Source: Modestobacter sp. DSM 44400
Lineage (GTDB): Bacteria; Actinomycetota; Actinomycetes; Mycobacteriales; Geodermatophilaceae
NCBI RefSeq assembly: GCF_900107175.1
Contig: NZ_FNOZ01000026.1
Location: 1-55,391 of the forward strand
Reading direction: 5' to 3'
Length of the DNA: 55,391 bases
Position 1 is the stretch's first letter. The number at the start of each line of letters is the position of its first letter. This document shows, piece after piece, positions 46,731 through 55,115 of the stretch. Position numbers and translations under genes: made by a program. The notes below the pieces were generated by a model, which saw nothing but the letters and a program-made list of their open reading frames with translations, had not been told where the DNA came from and did no database searches.

Positions 46731-47858
46731 GTGCCCGTTGACGGCGTTCCGAACCCTGGCGCTCCGGAGGGTGGGTTTCGCCGTCGGCCCCCCGGGCAGC
46801 TGACGGCGGTGGACATCGGGCGGCAGGCCGTGGCGCCACCCTTCACCGGCGAGCGCGCCGGCTGCCCCAAGCGGATGGTGTTCGGCCCCTGCGGCGGCGT
46901 CCGGGACGGCGGTGGCTGCGAGATGGCCGAGCACCCGTGCGTCTTCCTCGACCCGCCACTGCCGCATTGGACGGCGGCGGTGCGGACGGCACCGGCGCCG
47001 GTTCCCGGCAGCCTTCTCGACTCCGCCGGTGCTGGCCCGGTCGTGCTCGCCGACCTGTCCGTGCGGCCCTTCGACGCCGGGTCGCTGCGCCGGGTGGTCC
47101 AGGTGCTGGCTCCGGTCAGCGACGGGCTGCTGGCCGGGGAACACCAGAACCGGCCGGACTTCCCGCCGACGATGCTGGCCGCCGAGGTGCTCGCCGCCGG
47201 CGGCCGCCCGTGGACGACGCTGGCCTGCCGGGACCGCAACCGGCAGGTGCTGGAACAGGAGCTGGCCGGGCTGGCGGCCCTCGGTGTCGACGGGGTGCTG
47301 TGCGTCACCGGTGACGGGCGCGGTCCCGGCGTCCGCCCGGGGGTGAGTTCGGTGTTCGACCTGGACGGCACCCGGCTGACCGCGCTGGCCACCGAGGCCG
47401 GACTGACCGCCGCGGTGCCCGAGTCACCGGACTCCCCGCCGCAGGCGCTGCGCCCGGCCCGGGTCGCGGAGAAGCAGCGCGCCGGGGCCCAGCTGTGCGT
47501 GCTCAACCACGTCGGCAACCCTCAGCGGCTGACCCGGTTCGTCGCTGTCGCACGGGCCGCCGGGGCGACGATCCCGTTCCTGGCCGCGGTCGCGGTCTAC
47601 ACCGACGAGCGGTCGGCCCGGGTGCTCCAGCGGTTCCCCGGGCTGCACCTGGACGACGCCGCGGTGGAGCGTGTGCTGTCCGCCCCCGACCCGGTGGCGG
47701 CCGGCATCGCCGCCGCGGTGGCCGAGGCGCGGGCGCTGCTCGCCATCCCCGGCGTGGTGGGGGTCAACCTGTCCGGGCTCGCCTCCGACCGGGGCGAGGA
47801 GACCGCCGCGGCGGTCAAGGCCGACGTCGCGGTGCGGGTGAAGGACGAAGTGGCATGA
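46731..47858 (+). CDS. Methylenetetrahydrofolate reductase-like protein with N-terminal MTHFR_C (MetV-like) cluster
   Basis: About 375 residues. A Cys-rich segment near 45-70 (CPKRMVFGPCGG, GGGCEMAEHPCVF) matches the MTHFR_C/MetV domain that binds a metal or Fe-S cluster. A TIM-barrel MTHFR-like part follows: LLAGEHQNRPDFPPTMLAAE, LGVDGVLCVTGDGRGPGVRP and RAGAQLCVLNHVGNPQRLTR. It may reduce methylene-THF or serve another C1 reaction. The start is uncertain: GTG 46731 or a GTG near 46809. It overlaps the methyltransferase gene. Confidence 0.75.
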   Translation: MPVDGVPNPGAPEGGFRRRPPGQLTAVDIGRQAVAPPFTGERAGCPKRMVFGPCGGVRDGGGCEMAEHPCVFLDPPLPHWTAAVRTAPAPVPGSLLDSAGAGPVVLADLSVRPFDAGSLRRVVQVLAPVSDGLLAGEHQNRPDFPPTMLAAEVLAAGGRPWTTLACRDRNRQVLEQELAGLAALGVDGVLCVTGDGRGPGVRPGVSSVFDLDGTRLTALATEAGLTAAVPESPDSPPQALRPARVAEKQRAGAQLCVLNHVGNPQRLTRFVAVARAAGATIPFLAAVAVYTDERSARVLQRFPGLHLDDAAVERVLSAPDPVAAGIAAAVAEARALLAIPGVVGVNLSGLASDRGEETAAAVKADVAVRVKDEVA

Positions 47859-48619
47859 GCGAGCTGGCCAGCGAGGCGATGGAGTCGGAGTTCGGCACGG
47901 TGGCCGGGTGGACGGAGGAGGCGGTCGCCGCCCTGGGCCCGGAGTACGCCGTCCCGGCCGGGTGCCGGGGCAGTGGCAGCGAGGCGGCCCTGCGCTGGCT
48001 GGCCGACGCGCTCGCCGTCCGGCCCGGCGAGCGGGTGCTGGACTGCGGCGCGGGCGTGGGCGGCCCGGCCGGGTGGCTGGCGGCCGAGCGCGGAGTGCGG
48101 CCGGTGTGCGCCGAGCCGATGGCCGAGGCCGTGCACGCCGGTCGTGCGCTGTTCCGGTTGCCGTCGGTGGTCGCGGTCTCCCAGTCGCTGCCGTTGACGG
48201 TGGATGCCTTCGACGTCGCATGGTGCCTGGGGGTGCTGTGCACCACCGAGGAGAAGGCGGCGTTGCTCGACGAGCTGCGCCGGGTGCTCGTGCCCGGTGG
48301 CCGGCTCGGGATGCTCGTCTTCGTCGCTGAGGGCGAGCTGGCGCCGCCGCTGCCCGAGGGCAACAGCTTTCCGACCCCCGACGAGCTCGACGGCCTGCTG
48401 GCCGGTGCCGGCTTCACGGTCACCGCGACCACGCGCGCCGACCTGTCCGACAGTCCGGCGGAGTGGTCGCGACGGGCCGACGAGGTCGACGCGGAGGTCG
48501 AACGCCGGCACGGCGAGGACCCGCGCTGGGTGGAGGCGCAGGAGCAGTCCGGCCGGGTGGGCCGGCTGCTGGGCTCCGGCGCCCTGGTACCGCGCCTGCT
48601 GGTCGCCGTTGCCGGCTGA
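47855..48619 (+). CDS. Class I SAM-dependent methyltransferase
   Basis: A 254-residue methyltransferase. The SAM-binding loop is RVLDCGAGVGGPAGWLAAER (about 60-79), the acidic position lies in GVRPVCAEPMAEAVH, and the post-motif LRRVLVPGGRLGMLVF is typical of UbiE-like enzymes. The substrate is unknown. ATG overlaps the MTHFR-like stop, suggesting a C1-related operon. Confidence 0.88.
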   Translation: MSELASEAMESEFGTVAGWTEEAVAALGPEYAVPAGCRGSGSEAALRWLADALAVRPGERVLDCGAGVGGPAGWLAAERGVRPVCAEPMAEAVHAGRALFRLPSVVAVSQSLPLTVDAFDVAWCLGVLCTTEEKAALLDELRRVLVPGGRLGMLVFVAEGELAPPLPEGNSFPTPDELDGLLAGAGFTVTATTRADLSDSPAEWSRRADEVDAEVERRHGEDPRWVEAQEQSGRVGRLLGSGALVPRLLVAVAG

Positions 48620-48648
48620 CGGGCTCCCGGTACCGAGAGCCCGGGGGC

Positions 48649-49743
48649 ATGCCTGCGGCCCGGCCGGTGTTGGACGGCGACGTGCGCACCGACGTCGTGG
48701 TGATCGGAGCCGGTCAGGCCGGCCTCTCCGCGGCGTACGCGCTGGCCAGGACCGGGGTGGACTTCGCGCTGCTGGACTCCGACGCCGGCCCGGGCGGGGC
48801 CTGGCAGCACCGCTGGCCCTCGCTCCGGCTGGACCGGGCGCACCGGATCGCGCCGCTACCCGGCATGGACCTGCCCGACGCCGACTCCGCGGCCCCGGCC
48901 AGCGAGGTGGTGGCCGGGTACTTCGCCGAGTACGAGCGCCGATTCGACCTGTCGGTGCGTCGTCCGGTCGCCGTCCGGGCCGTGCACCGCACGGACGACG
49001 GCTTCCGGCTGGACACCAGCGCGGGGGAGTGGACGGCGCGGGGGCTGGTCAGCGCCACGGGCACCTGGACCCGGCCGTTCTGGCCCGCCTACCCGGGGCG
49101 GCAGCTGTTCGGTGGCCGGCAGCTGCACGCCGCGGACTACCGCGGGGCCGAGGAGTTGATGGGTCAGCACGTGGTCGTGGTCGGCGGCGGCACCTCGGCG
49201 GTGCAGCAGCTCATCGAGATCAGCGAGCTGACTACCACGACGTGGGTCACCCGCCGCGAGCCGGTCTGGCGCGGCAGCGACTTCGATGCCGACGCCGGCC
49301 GGGCCGCGGTGGCCCTGGTCGACCGGCGGGTCCGCGCCGGGCTCGTCCCCGGCAGCGTCGTCAGCGCCACCGGGCTGATGGAGACCGACGCCGTCCGGGC
49401 CGCCCGGGCCCGCGGGGTGCTCGACCGGCTGCCGGTGTTCGACCGGCTGACCGCCGACGGGGTCGCCTCAGACGCCACCGCCGACCACCCGGCCCGGTCG
49501 CTGTCCACCGACGTGGTGCTCTGGGCCACCGGCTTCCGGCCGGCGCTGGAACACCTGGCGCCGCTGCACCTGAGGGCGCCCGGCGGCGGGATCGTGCTGG
49601 ACGGGACGCGGGTCGTCGCCGAGCCCCGCCTGCACCTTGTCGGCTACGGGCCCTCGGCCAGCACGATCGGCGCGAACCGGGCGGGCCCGCGGGCGGTCCG
49701 CGAACTGCTGCGCACCCTCGCCGACGAGGACGCCGCGGTCTGA
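48649..49743 (+). CDS. Flavin-containing monooxygenase-like NAD(P)/FAD protein
   Basis: A 364-residue two-Rossmann flavoprotein. FAD motif DVVVIGAGQAGLSAAYALAR (about 15-34), GGAWQHRWPSLRLDRAHR (FMO-like block), NADPH motif HVVVVGGGTSAVQQL (about 172-186), and late ATGFRPALEHL. Substrates in this group include amines, sulfides and ketones. ATG 48649, 29 bases after the methyltransferase. Confidence 0.9.
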   Translation: MPAARPVLDGDVRTDVVVIGAGQAGLSAAYALARTGVDFALLDSDAGPGGAWQHRWPSLRLDRAHRIAPLPGMDLPDADSAAPASEVVAGYFAEYERRFDLSVRRPVAVRAVHRTDDGFRLDTSAGEWTARGLVSATGTWTRPFWPAYPGRQLFGGRQLHAADYRGAEELMGQHVVVVGGGTSAVQQLIEISELTTTTWVTRREPVWRGSDFDADAGRAAVALVDRRVRAGLVPGSVVSATGLMETDAVRAARARGVLDRLPVFDRLTADGVASDATADHPARSLSTDVVLWATGFRPALEHLAPLHLRAPGGGIVLDGTRVVAEPRLHLVGYGPSASTIGANRAGPRAVRELLRTLADEDAAV

Positions 49744-49924
49744 CCTCACCCCTGGTCACGGGCCGACACGGCTTTCCCCGATCGGGCTACATTGCGTAGT
49801 CAATCAGCTACAAAGCGGTACGGTCAACTCCCGAGGGCATCTCGTACACCGGCACCCATGCCGACGTCGTCTTCAGCTCACAGCCATCCCGACCGCACCA
49901 CCGGCCGGAGACAGGAGCGCCGAC

Positions 49925-51070
49925 GTGACGTCGATCCGCTGCATCGATCGGTCCTCCCTCCACCCGCACCGGCAGACCCTGGCCGTGCGCTCCGCCGCGA
50001 CGGCCGCGGTGGCTGCCGTCGCGATCTCCGCGGCCTTCCTCGCGACGGCCGGCAGCGCGTCGGCGGCGACGACGATCCCGCTCGGCGACGCAGCGGCCTT
50101 CGGCGTGCTGGCGAGCACCGCGATCACCAACAGCGGAACGTCCACGGTCGCCGGGGACATCGGTGCCAGCACCGGGGCGTTGACCGGTACAGGCCCGTCC
50201 GGGGCGAACTCGATCGTCCTGACGCAGGGCGGAGTCGACCGCGGCAACGACACATCGGGTGGCCAGGCCGGCCTCACCGCGGCCTACACGGCCGCCGGAT
50301 CGCAGGGCAACGGCACCGTCGTCGGTCCCGCCAACCTCGCGCTGCAGACGCAGCCGCTGCTGCCGGGCATCTACAGCTCGGGTTCCGATCTCGCGCTCAC
50401 CGGGCCGCTCACGCTCGACGGCGCGGGCAGCTACGACTCCGTTTTCATCTTTCGGGCCACCGCAGGTCTGACCACGGCGTCGGCCAGCAGTGTCGTCCTC
50501 AGCAACGGCGCCCAGGCCTGCAACGTCTTCTGGCAGGTCGGCAGCTCGGCGACCCTCGGCGCGGGATCGTTGTTCAGCGGGACCATCCTGGCCAACACGA
50601 GCATCTCGCTCGACGCAGGGGTCACCGTCGACGGCCGGCTGCTGGCCAGCACCGGTGCGGTCACCCTGATCAGCGACGTCATCACCCGGTCTGCCTGTCA
50701 GACCGGTTCGGTGCCCCCGCCGGTGGTCGTCCCCGTGACGACGCCTCCTGCCGCTCCCAGCAGTGCCGCTCCCAGCAGTGCCGCTCCCAGCAGTGCCGCT
50801 CCCAGCAGTGCCGCTCCCAGCAGTGCCGCTCCCACCAGTGCCGCTCCCAGCAATGCCGCTCCCGGCACGTCCGCCGCCGGCAGCGCCGCTGCGGGCACCG
50901 GTGCGGCGGGGCGCACCGGGACGACGGGCCGCAGCACCACCTATGCCCAGGTCGGCAGGGTCCCGGTCGGCTCGGTCGACACCGGTGACGGCAGCACCGT
51001 CGGCCTGTTCCCCGGCACCGGCGCTGCGACGCCGGTCGATCTCGCCGGCCAGGTGTGGTCGACCCGATGA
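49925..51070 (+). CDS. Secreted DUF3494 (ice-binding-like) protein
   Basis: A 381-residue exported protein. The signal peptide ends around ATAGSASAATT (about 45). The DUF3494 beta-solenoid domain follows: AAFGVLASTAITNSGTSTVA, GDIGASTGALTG, LPGIYSSGSDLALTGPLTLD and CNVFWQVGSSATLGAGSLFS. This fold binds ice in some microbes and serves adhesion in others. A Ser/Ala/Pro repeat linker (about 275-313) and a tail with VGSVDTGDGSTVG follow, without a C-terminal membrane helix. It overlaps the sortase gene, so sortase-linked processing is suggested. Confidence 0.88.
   Translation: MTSIRCIDRSSLHPHRQTLAVRSAATAAVAAVAISAAFLATAGSASAATTIPLGDAAAFGVLASTAITNSGTSTVAGDIGASTGALTGTGPSGANSIVLTQGGVDRGNDTSGGQAGLTAAYTAAGSQGNGTVVGPANLALQTQPLLPGIYSSGSDLALTGPLTLDGAGSYDSVFIFRATAGLTTASASSVVLSNGAQACNVFWQVGSSATLGAGSLFSGTILANTSISLDAGVTVDGRLLASTGAVTLISDVITRSACQTGSVPPPVVVPVTTPPAAPSSAAPSSAAPSSAAPSSAAPSSAAPTSAAPSNAAPGTSAAGSAAAGTGAAGRTGTTGRSTTYAQVGRVPVGSVDTGDGSTVGLFPGTGAATPVDLAGQVWSTR
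50759..50863 (+). repeat. 15-bp tandem repeat encoding a Ser-Ser-Ala-Ala-Pro linker
   Basis: Seven direct copies of AGCAGTGCCGCTCCC, five perfect (50759-50833) and two with one change each (50834-50848, 50849-50863), in frame within the DUF3494 gene. Copy number can vary without a frameshift. Confidence 0.9.
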
Positions 51071-51720
51071 TCGCACCCGGACGGCGCGGCCCACGTGGTT
51101 CCTGGCTCGTCCGGACAACCCTGGGCATCGCCCTGGCCGCCCTGGCGGTCACGACGAGCGGCTGTGCCGGCCCATCGGCGGCGGCTGCACCCCCGCCGTC
51201 CTCCGTGGCCGCCCCGGTCACGACCGCCGTCCCTGCGGTGCCTGCGCTCCCGGCGGTGCTGGCGGAGTCACGGCCGGTCCGCGTGCAGATCCCCGCGGTC
51301 GGCGTGGACTCCGACCTGATCGACCTCGGCGTCCAGGACGACGGCGCGCTGGAGGTGCCGCCCACCGGGTTCCCGGCCGGCTGGTTCACCGGTGCGCCGA
51401 CGCCTGGCGAGTTGGGTCCGGCGGTGATCGCGGGACACGTCGACTGGGGCGGCTCGCCGGGGGTCTTCGCCGACCTGCGGGACGTAATCGTCGGCGACGA
51501 GGTCACCGTCGCCCGTGCGGACGGGAGCACCGCGGTGTTCCGGGTCTCGGAGGTCGGCCAGTACGCCAAGGACGCCTTCCCCACGGCGGCGGTCTATGGC
51601 GACCTCGACCACGCCGGGCTGCGGGTCATCACCTGCGGCGGGGAGTTCGACCCCCACACGCAGAGCTACCTCGACAACACCGTCGTCTTCGCCGACCTGG
51701 TCGGCCAGCGCGCAAGCTGA
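51067..51720 (+). CDS. Class F-like sortase
   Basis: A 217-residue extracytoplasmic transpeptidase. An N-terminal hydrophobic segment ends in TTSGCAG, which resembles a lipobox. The catalytic domain shows RVQIPAVGVDSDLIDLGVQD, the active His in VIAGHVDWGG (about 120) and Cys in LRVITCGGEFD (about 190). After the Cys the only Arg is four residues from the C-terminus (GQRAS), so the third catalytic residue is not obvious. ATG overlaps the DUF3494 stop, making that protein the likely partner. Confidence 0.85.
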   Translation: MIAPGRRGPRGSWLVRTTLGIALAALAVTTSGCAGPSAAAAPPPSSVAAPVTTAVPAVPALPAVLAESRPVRVQIPAVGVDSDLIDLGVQDDGALEVPPTGFPAGWFTGAPTPGELGPAVIAGHVDWGGSPGVFADLRDVIVGDEVTVARADGSTAVFRVSEVGQYAKDAFPTAAVYGDLDHAGLRVITCGGEFDPHTQSYLDNTVVFADLVGQRAS

Positions 51721-51765
51721 CCCGTCGATGGTTGCCGGGGCCGCCGGGCAGGTAGTGCACGGACC

Positions 51766-52047
51766 ATGAGCGCATCCGACGAGCACCCCGAGGTTCCCGA
51801 CACCGCCATGGCGACCGGCAACGACGAGGGCGAGCCGGGCGAGCAGCGTGCGAGCGGTCCGCTCAGCGCCGACGAGCAGCAACTGCTCGAGCAGCTCGAG
51901 ACCCCCGACGACACCCCGGCCGCACCGGCGGTGGAGGACTCCCCCGAGGCCGCCGCCGCGGCCGACGACGACGCTCCGCTGCCGCCGGCCGAAGGGGCCG
52001 GGGAGGGCGAGGGCGACGAGCTCACCCCGGAGTTCACCGACCGCTGA
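51766..52047 (+). CDS. Small acidic protein, function unknown
   Basis: A 93-residue protein starting MSASDEHPEVPDTAMATGND. It is very rich in Glu, Asp, Ala and Pro with no hydrophobic core (GLU/ASP runs such as EGEGDELTPEF), so it is probably disordered. It contains one short helix-like part, LSADEQQLLEQLETPDD. No family recognised; composition alone could also arise by chance in GC-rich DNA. Confidence 0.5.
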   Translation: MSASDEHPEVPDTAMATGNDEGEPGEQRASGPLSADEQQLLEQLETPDDTPAAPAVEDSPEAAAAADDDAPLPPAEGAGEGEGDELTPEFTDR

Positions 52048-52114
52048 CTGCGAGCGCGCCGCTTCCGGCGCCGAAAGCGAGGAATTGCCGCCCGCTCTCG
52101 GCGCGGGAGGAGAC

Positions 52115-52966
52115 TCAGGCGGAGCGGTCCTGGGGCAGCAGCCGCACCAGGATCATCGCGACGTCGTCCTCGGCCCGCTCGGGGAGGACCCGGGCGAGCA
52201 GCTGGTCGGCCACCTCTGCCACCGGCGCGTCCCGCAGCGTGCTGAGCTCCGCGCGCAGCCGCTCGATCCCGACATCGAACAGCTGGTCCCGGCGCTCCAC
52301 CAGGCCGTCGGTGTAGAGCAGCACCGTCGACCCGCGCGGCAGGGCGACCACGTGGTCACTGCGGGAGGCGGCGGTGTGCACGCCGACGAGCAGCTCGGCC
52401 CGTGCGGGCGTCAGCACCTCGGTCGACCCGTCCGGCAGCAGCACGACCGGCGGCGGGTGGCCGGCGTTGGACCAGCGCAGCCGGGTGACGCCGCCGTCGA
52501 CCTCCTCGGACGTCTGCTCCAGCCGGGCGACGACCACCGTGGCGAGGGTCCGGAGCCGCAGCCCGTCCATCGCGCGGTCCAGCCGGGAGAGCACCACGGC
52601 CGGGCTGTCGGCGCTGTCGTAGCTGATGCCCCGGAGCAGGCCCCGCAGCTGGCCCATGCTCGCCGCGGCCTCGGTGTCGTGCCCGACGACGTCCCCGATG
52701 ACCAGGGCGGTGGCGCCGTCGGGCTGGCCGAACACGTCGTACCAGTCGCCGCCGACCTGGGCGTCCTGTGCCGCGGGCACGTAGCGGACCGCGACCTCGA
52801 GGTGGTCGGGGGCCGGCGGCTCGGACAGCAGGCTGCGCTGCAGGGTCACGGCCGCGCGGGCGACCCGGCGCGACCGGGCGTAGAGCGCCTCGAGCAGGTG
52901 GGTGCGGGGACAGCCGTACCGAGTCGCCCTCGCGCTCGGCGATCGCCTTGTTGCGCGGGTCGCCAC
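52115..52966 (-). CDS. SpoIIE phosphatase domain (3' part of the phytochrome locus)
   Basis: This open frame holds the output domain: RAAVTLQRSLLSEPPAPDHL, VGGDWYDVFGQPDGATALVI, GDVVGHDTEAAASMGQLRGL, YTDGLVERRDQLFDVGIERL and a terminal DDVAMILVRLL. All the Asp residues expected for the metal centre of PP2C/SpoIIE enzymes appear present. If translated alone it would lack its light sensor. The first 20 or so residues before ARSRRVARAAVTL are probably frameshift noise. Confidence 0.7.
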   Translation of the reverse strand: MATRATRRSPSARATRYGCPRTHLLEALYARSRRVARAAVTLQRSLLSEPPAPDHLEVAVRYVPAAQDAQVGGDWYDVFGQPDGATALVIGDVVGHDTEAAASMGQLRGLLRGISYDSADSPAVVLSRLDRAMDGLRLRTLATVVVARLEQTSEEVDGGVTRLRWSNAGHPPPVVLLPDGSTEVLTPARAELLVGVHTAASRSDHVVALPRGSTVLLYTDGLVERRDQLFDVGIERLRAELSTLRDAPVAEVADQLLARVLPERAEDDVAMILVRLLPQDRSA

Positions 52967-53735
52967 CCCAGTCGACCGCGTGCACCTGCTCGGCCCGGGT
53001 CCACAGCACGAACTGCCCCTCGGGCAGCGGCAGCGCGAGAACGCCGCACGCCAGCTCGACCGGAACCCCCAGCTGGGGGGCCACGATGGGGAGCCCGTCG
53101 GTGGACACCACGTCGGAGCCCTGCTCGGCCGCCCAGGCGGCCACGGCGCCGACGGTCTTCGAGGGGACCGCGACGCCGGCGGAGCCGGTGTGGCCCTGCA
53201 GGCTGACCACGACCGAGTCCGCCGGGACCACGTCCAGCAGCCCGGGTGAGCCCAGCATCGTCTCGGCCAGCGGCCGGTCCTCGTCCAGCGCCGCGGCGGT
53301 CAGCCAGGCGAGCGTGGAGCGCACCCGCAGCGCCCGGCGGTGCTCCTCGTCCTCGACGCGGTCCACCAGCCGCAGGGACAGGGTGGAGCCCAGGAACTCC
53401 GCCGCGGCGCGGGTGGCGTGCGGCGGCGCGTGCGGGCCGGAGTAGTGGTGGCAGGCGATGAGGCCCCAGAGCTCGTCGTCGCGCAGCAGCGAGATCGACA
53501 TCGAGGCCCGCACGCCCATGTTCTGCAGGTACTCGCAGTGGATCGGCGAGACGCTGCGCAACGTGGAGTACGTGAGGTCCAGCGGGCGGCCGATGACCGG
53601 CAGGTCGACCGGCTCCAGCGGCGCCGGGGTGTAGCTGACGTCGGAGATCAGCCGGATCCAGTTCTTCTCGTAGAGCGCCCGCGCCTGGGCCGGGATATCG
53701 GAAGCGGGGTAGTGCAGGCCGAGGAAGGAGTTGAG

Positions 53736-54371
53736 CTACGGCAGCTTGGCCTCGGCGACGACCTCGCCGTTGTAGTCGGCGTCGTAGCGGTAGACCATCA
53801 CCCGGTCGAACCCGGTGAGGGTGCGCACCGCGGCGGCGGTGATGTCGTAGAGCTCCTGCAGGTCCGAGGCGCGGTTGAGCTCGCTGATCGTGCCGCGGAC
53901 GGCCTGGTACGTATTCGGAAAGCTGAACGGCCGCGGGCCGTAGGCCGGCTCCAGTTCGACGACCAGGGTGCTGGCCAGGCCCGGTTCCGCGCCGGACGGG
54001 CCGGGGTGCACGGCCCGGTGCAGGATCGCATCGACGGGCACCGGTGCGCCGTCCCGGTCCAGCACCAGCTCGAACGGGTTGCGCTCACGCAGGTCGCCGA
54101 AGGCGCGGGCGGAGCGGGCCACGGCCTGGGCGGCGGTGGTGCCCAGCACCTCGGTCAGCGGCCGGCCCAGCGCGTCGTCCCACGCCGTCCCGACGACGTC
54201 GACGAGGTTGCGGGACACCTGCCGGACGACCATGTCGGGTTCGCTGACGGCCAGCAGCACCCCGCGGGGCTGGATGCTCCCCGGCAGGTGGATCGGCTCG
54301 CGCTCGCAGTTCGTCAGGTCGACCGGGGTGCCGGGCGCCAGCCACCCGCCGGACTGCGGCTGGTCGGTCAT
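53736..54371 (-). CDS. Bacteriophytochrome N-terminal PAS/partial GAF fragment
   Basis: A 211-residue fragment. MTDQPQSGGWLAPG then DLTNCEREPIHLPGSIQPRG carries the Cys that binds biliverdin in bacteriophytochromes (about 22). PAS segments (LLAVSEPDMVVRQVSRNLVD) and the start of GAF (LTGFDRVMVYRYDADYNGEV) follow, ending EAKLP at TAG. A Glu GAG to TAG change would account for the stop. Without the rest of GAF it cannot form the bilin pocket. ATG 54371 overlaps the heme oxygenase stop. Confidence 0.8.
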   Translation of the reverse strand: MTDQPQSGGWLAPGTPVDLTNCEREPIHLPGSIQPRGVLLAVSEPDMVVRQVSRNLVDVVGTAWDDALGRPLTEVLGTTAAQAVARSARAFGDLRERNPFELVLDRDGAPVPVDAILHRAVHPGPSGAEPGLASTLVVELEPAYGPRPFSFPNTYQAVRGTISELNRASDLQELYDITAAAVRTLTGFDRVMVYRYDADYNGEVVAEAKLP

Positions 54372-55021
54372 GCCCTCACCTCCATCATCGCCGGGGACGT
54401 GCCGCGGCGATGGATCGGGACGGTTGGCTCGCGCACGGTCGCGCCACACCAGGCAGCGAGGGCGGAGAACGTCTGCTGCGCCGCGGTGACCACCCGAGCA
54501 GCGTCCCCGCCGGCGGCCACCCACCCCCGCGTCGCCGTCCGGTAGGCGTGCCACATGGCGCCGGTGCGCTCGCCGTAGGGCGCGAAGGCGTGCAGCGGCG
54601 CGGCGTCGGCGAGCTGGGGGAGAGCGGCGAGGTGGCGGTCGATGAAGACCCCGCCCAGCGTCGAGCCCTCCAGCACGTACAGCCGGCCCAGCGCGTCGTC
54701 GGTGCCGGGGACGGGGAGCAGCTCGGGCCGGTCCGGCGCGCTGGACGGCGCCGCGCCGAGCGCGGCCAGGTCCCCGGCGAACAGGTGCGCGCGGCGGCGT
54801 TGCGACCAGGCCAGCCCGGCGGCCGCCGCGGGGTCCGCGTCGGCCCAGGCGTCCAGCCCGGCCTCCGCAGCCCACCAGAAGCCGTGCATCACGGTGAGCA
54901 CCGCGACCAGCCGCACCCGGGTGAGCGCGGGGTCCAGCAGGCCCAGGGTGGACTCGACGGCGTGGTGCTCAGCGGCGGTGTCGGTGCGCAGGCGCCGCAG
55001 TACGTCCCCGTCGTCAGCCAC
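54368..55021 (-). CDS. bphO: Biliverdin-producing heme oxygenase
   Basis: A 217-residue helical enzyme opening heme to biliverdin. The heme-ligand region is LRTDTAAEHHAVESTLGLLD (His near residue 18), and LGRLYVLEGSTLGGVFIDRH is the distal-helix motif with the flexible Gly residues. It supplies chromophore to the adjoining phytochrome gene. GTG 55021 gives MADDGDVLRRL; a TTG at 55048 is an alternative. Confidence 0.88.
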   Translation of the reverse strand: MADDGDVLRRLRTDTAAEHHAVESTLGLLDPALTRVRLVAVLTVMHGFWWAAEAGLDAWADADPAAAAGLAWSQRRRAHLFAGDLAALGAAPSSAPDRPELLPVPGTDDALGRLYVLEGSTLGGVFIDRHLAALPQLADAAPLHAFAPYGERTGAMWHAYRTATRGWVAAGGDAARVVTAAQQTFSALAAWCGATVREPTVPIHRRGTSPAMMEVRA

Positions 55022-55115
55022 CCGGTCCTCGTCCCATGCGGATCTCAACCTCTCGAGCTTAGGGCCCGGCAGGGATCAACTCCAGGATTGGGCTTCGGGG
55101 GTCAAGCTTGGTGAG

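Larger units (their letters stand above)
52115..54371 (-). pseudogene. bphP: Bacteriophytochrome-SpoIIE phosphatase, disrupted (amber codon plus frameshift)
   Basis: The full locus encodes PAS-GAF-PHY photosensor modules fused to a SpoIIE phosphatase of about 750 residues. From 54371 the frame runs to TAG at 53736-53738, continues in the same frame with LNSFLGLHYPASDIPAQARA (GAF PASDIP motif), STLRSVSPIHCEYLQNMGVR and a PHY domain with EQVHAVDWGGDPRNKAIAER. Near 52905-52930 a frameshift is needed to enter the phosphatase. It would respond to red/far-red light through biliverdin made by the adjacent heme oxygenase. The lesions may be real or sequence errors. Confidence 0.85.

Noticed and set aside
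50759-50863. Possible CRISPR-like array
   Set aside because: The copies are contiguous 15-bp units without spacers and lie in frame in a secreted protein.
50698-50940. Minus-strand ORF with repeated LLGAA units
   Set aside because: It is the complement of the in-frame 15-bp repeat coding the Ser/Ala/Pro linker of the DUF3494 protein; the real gene is on the plus strand.
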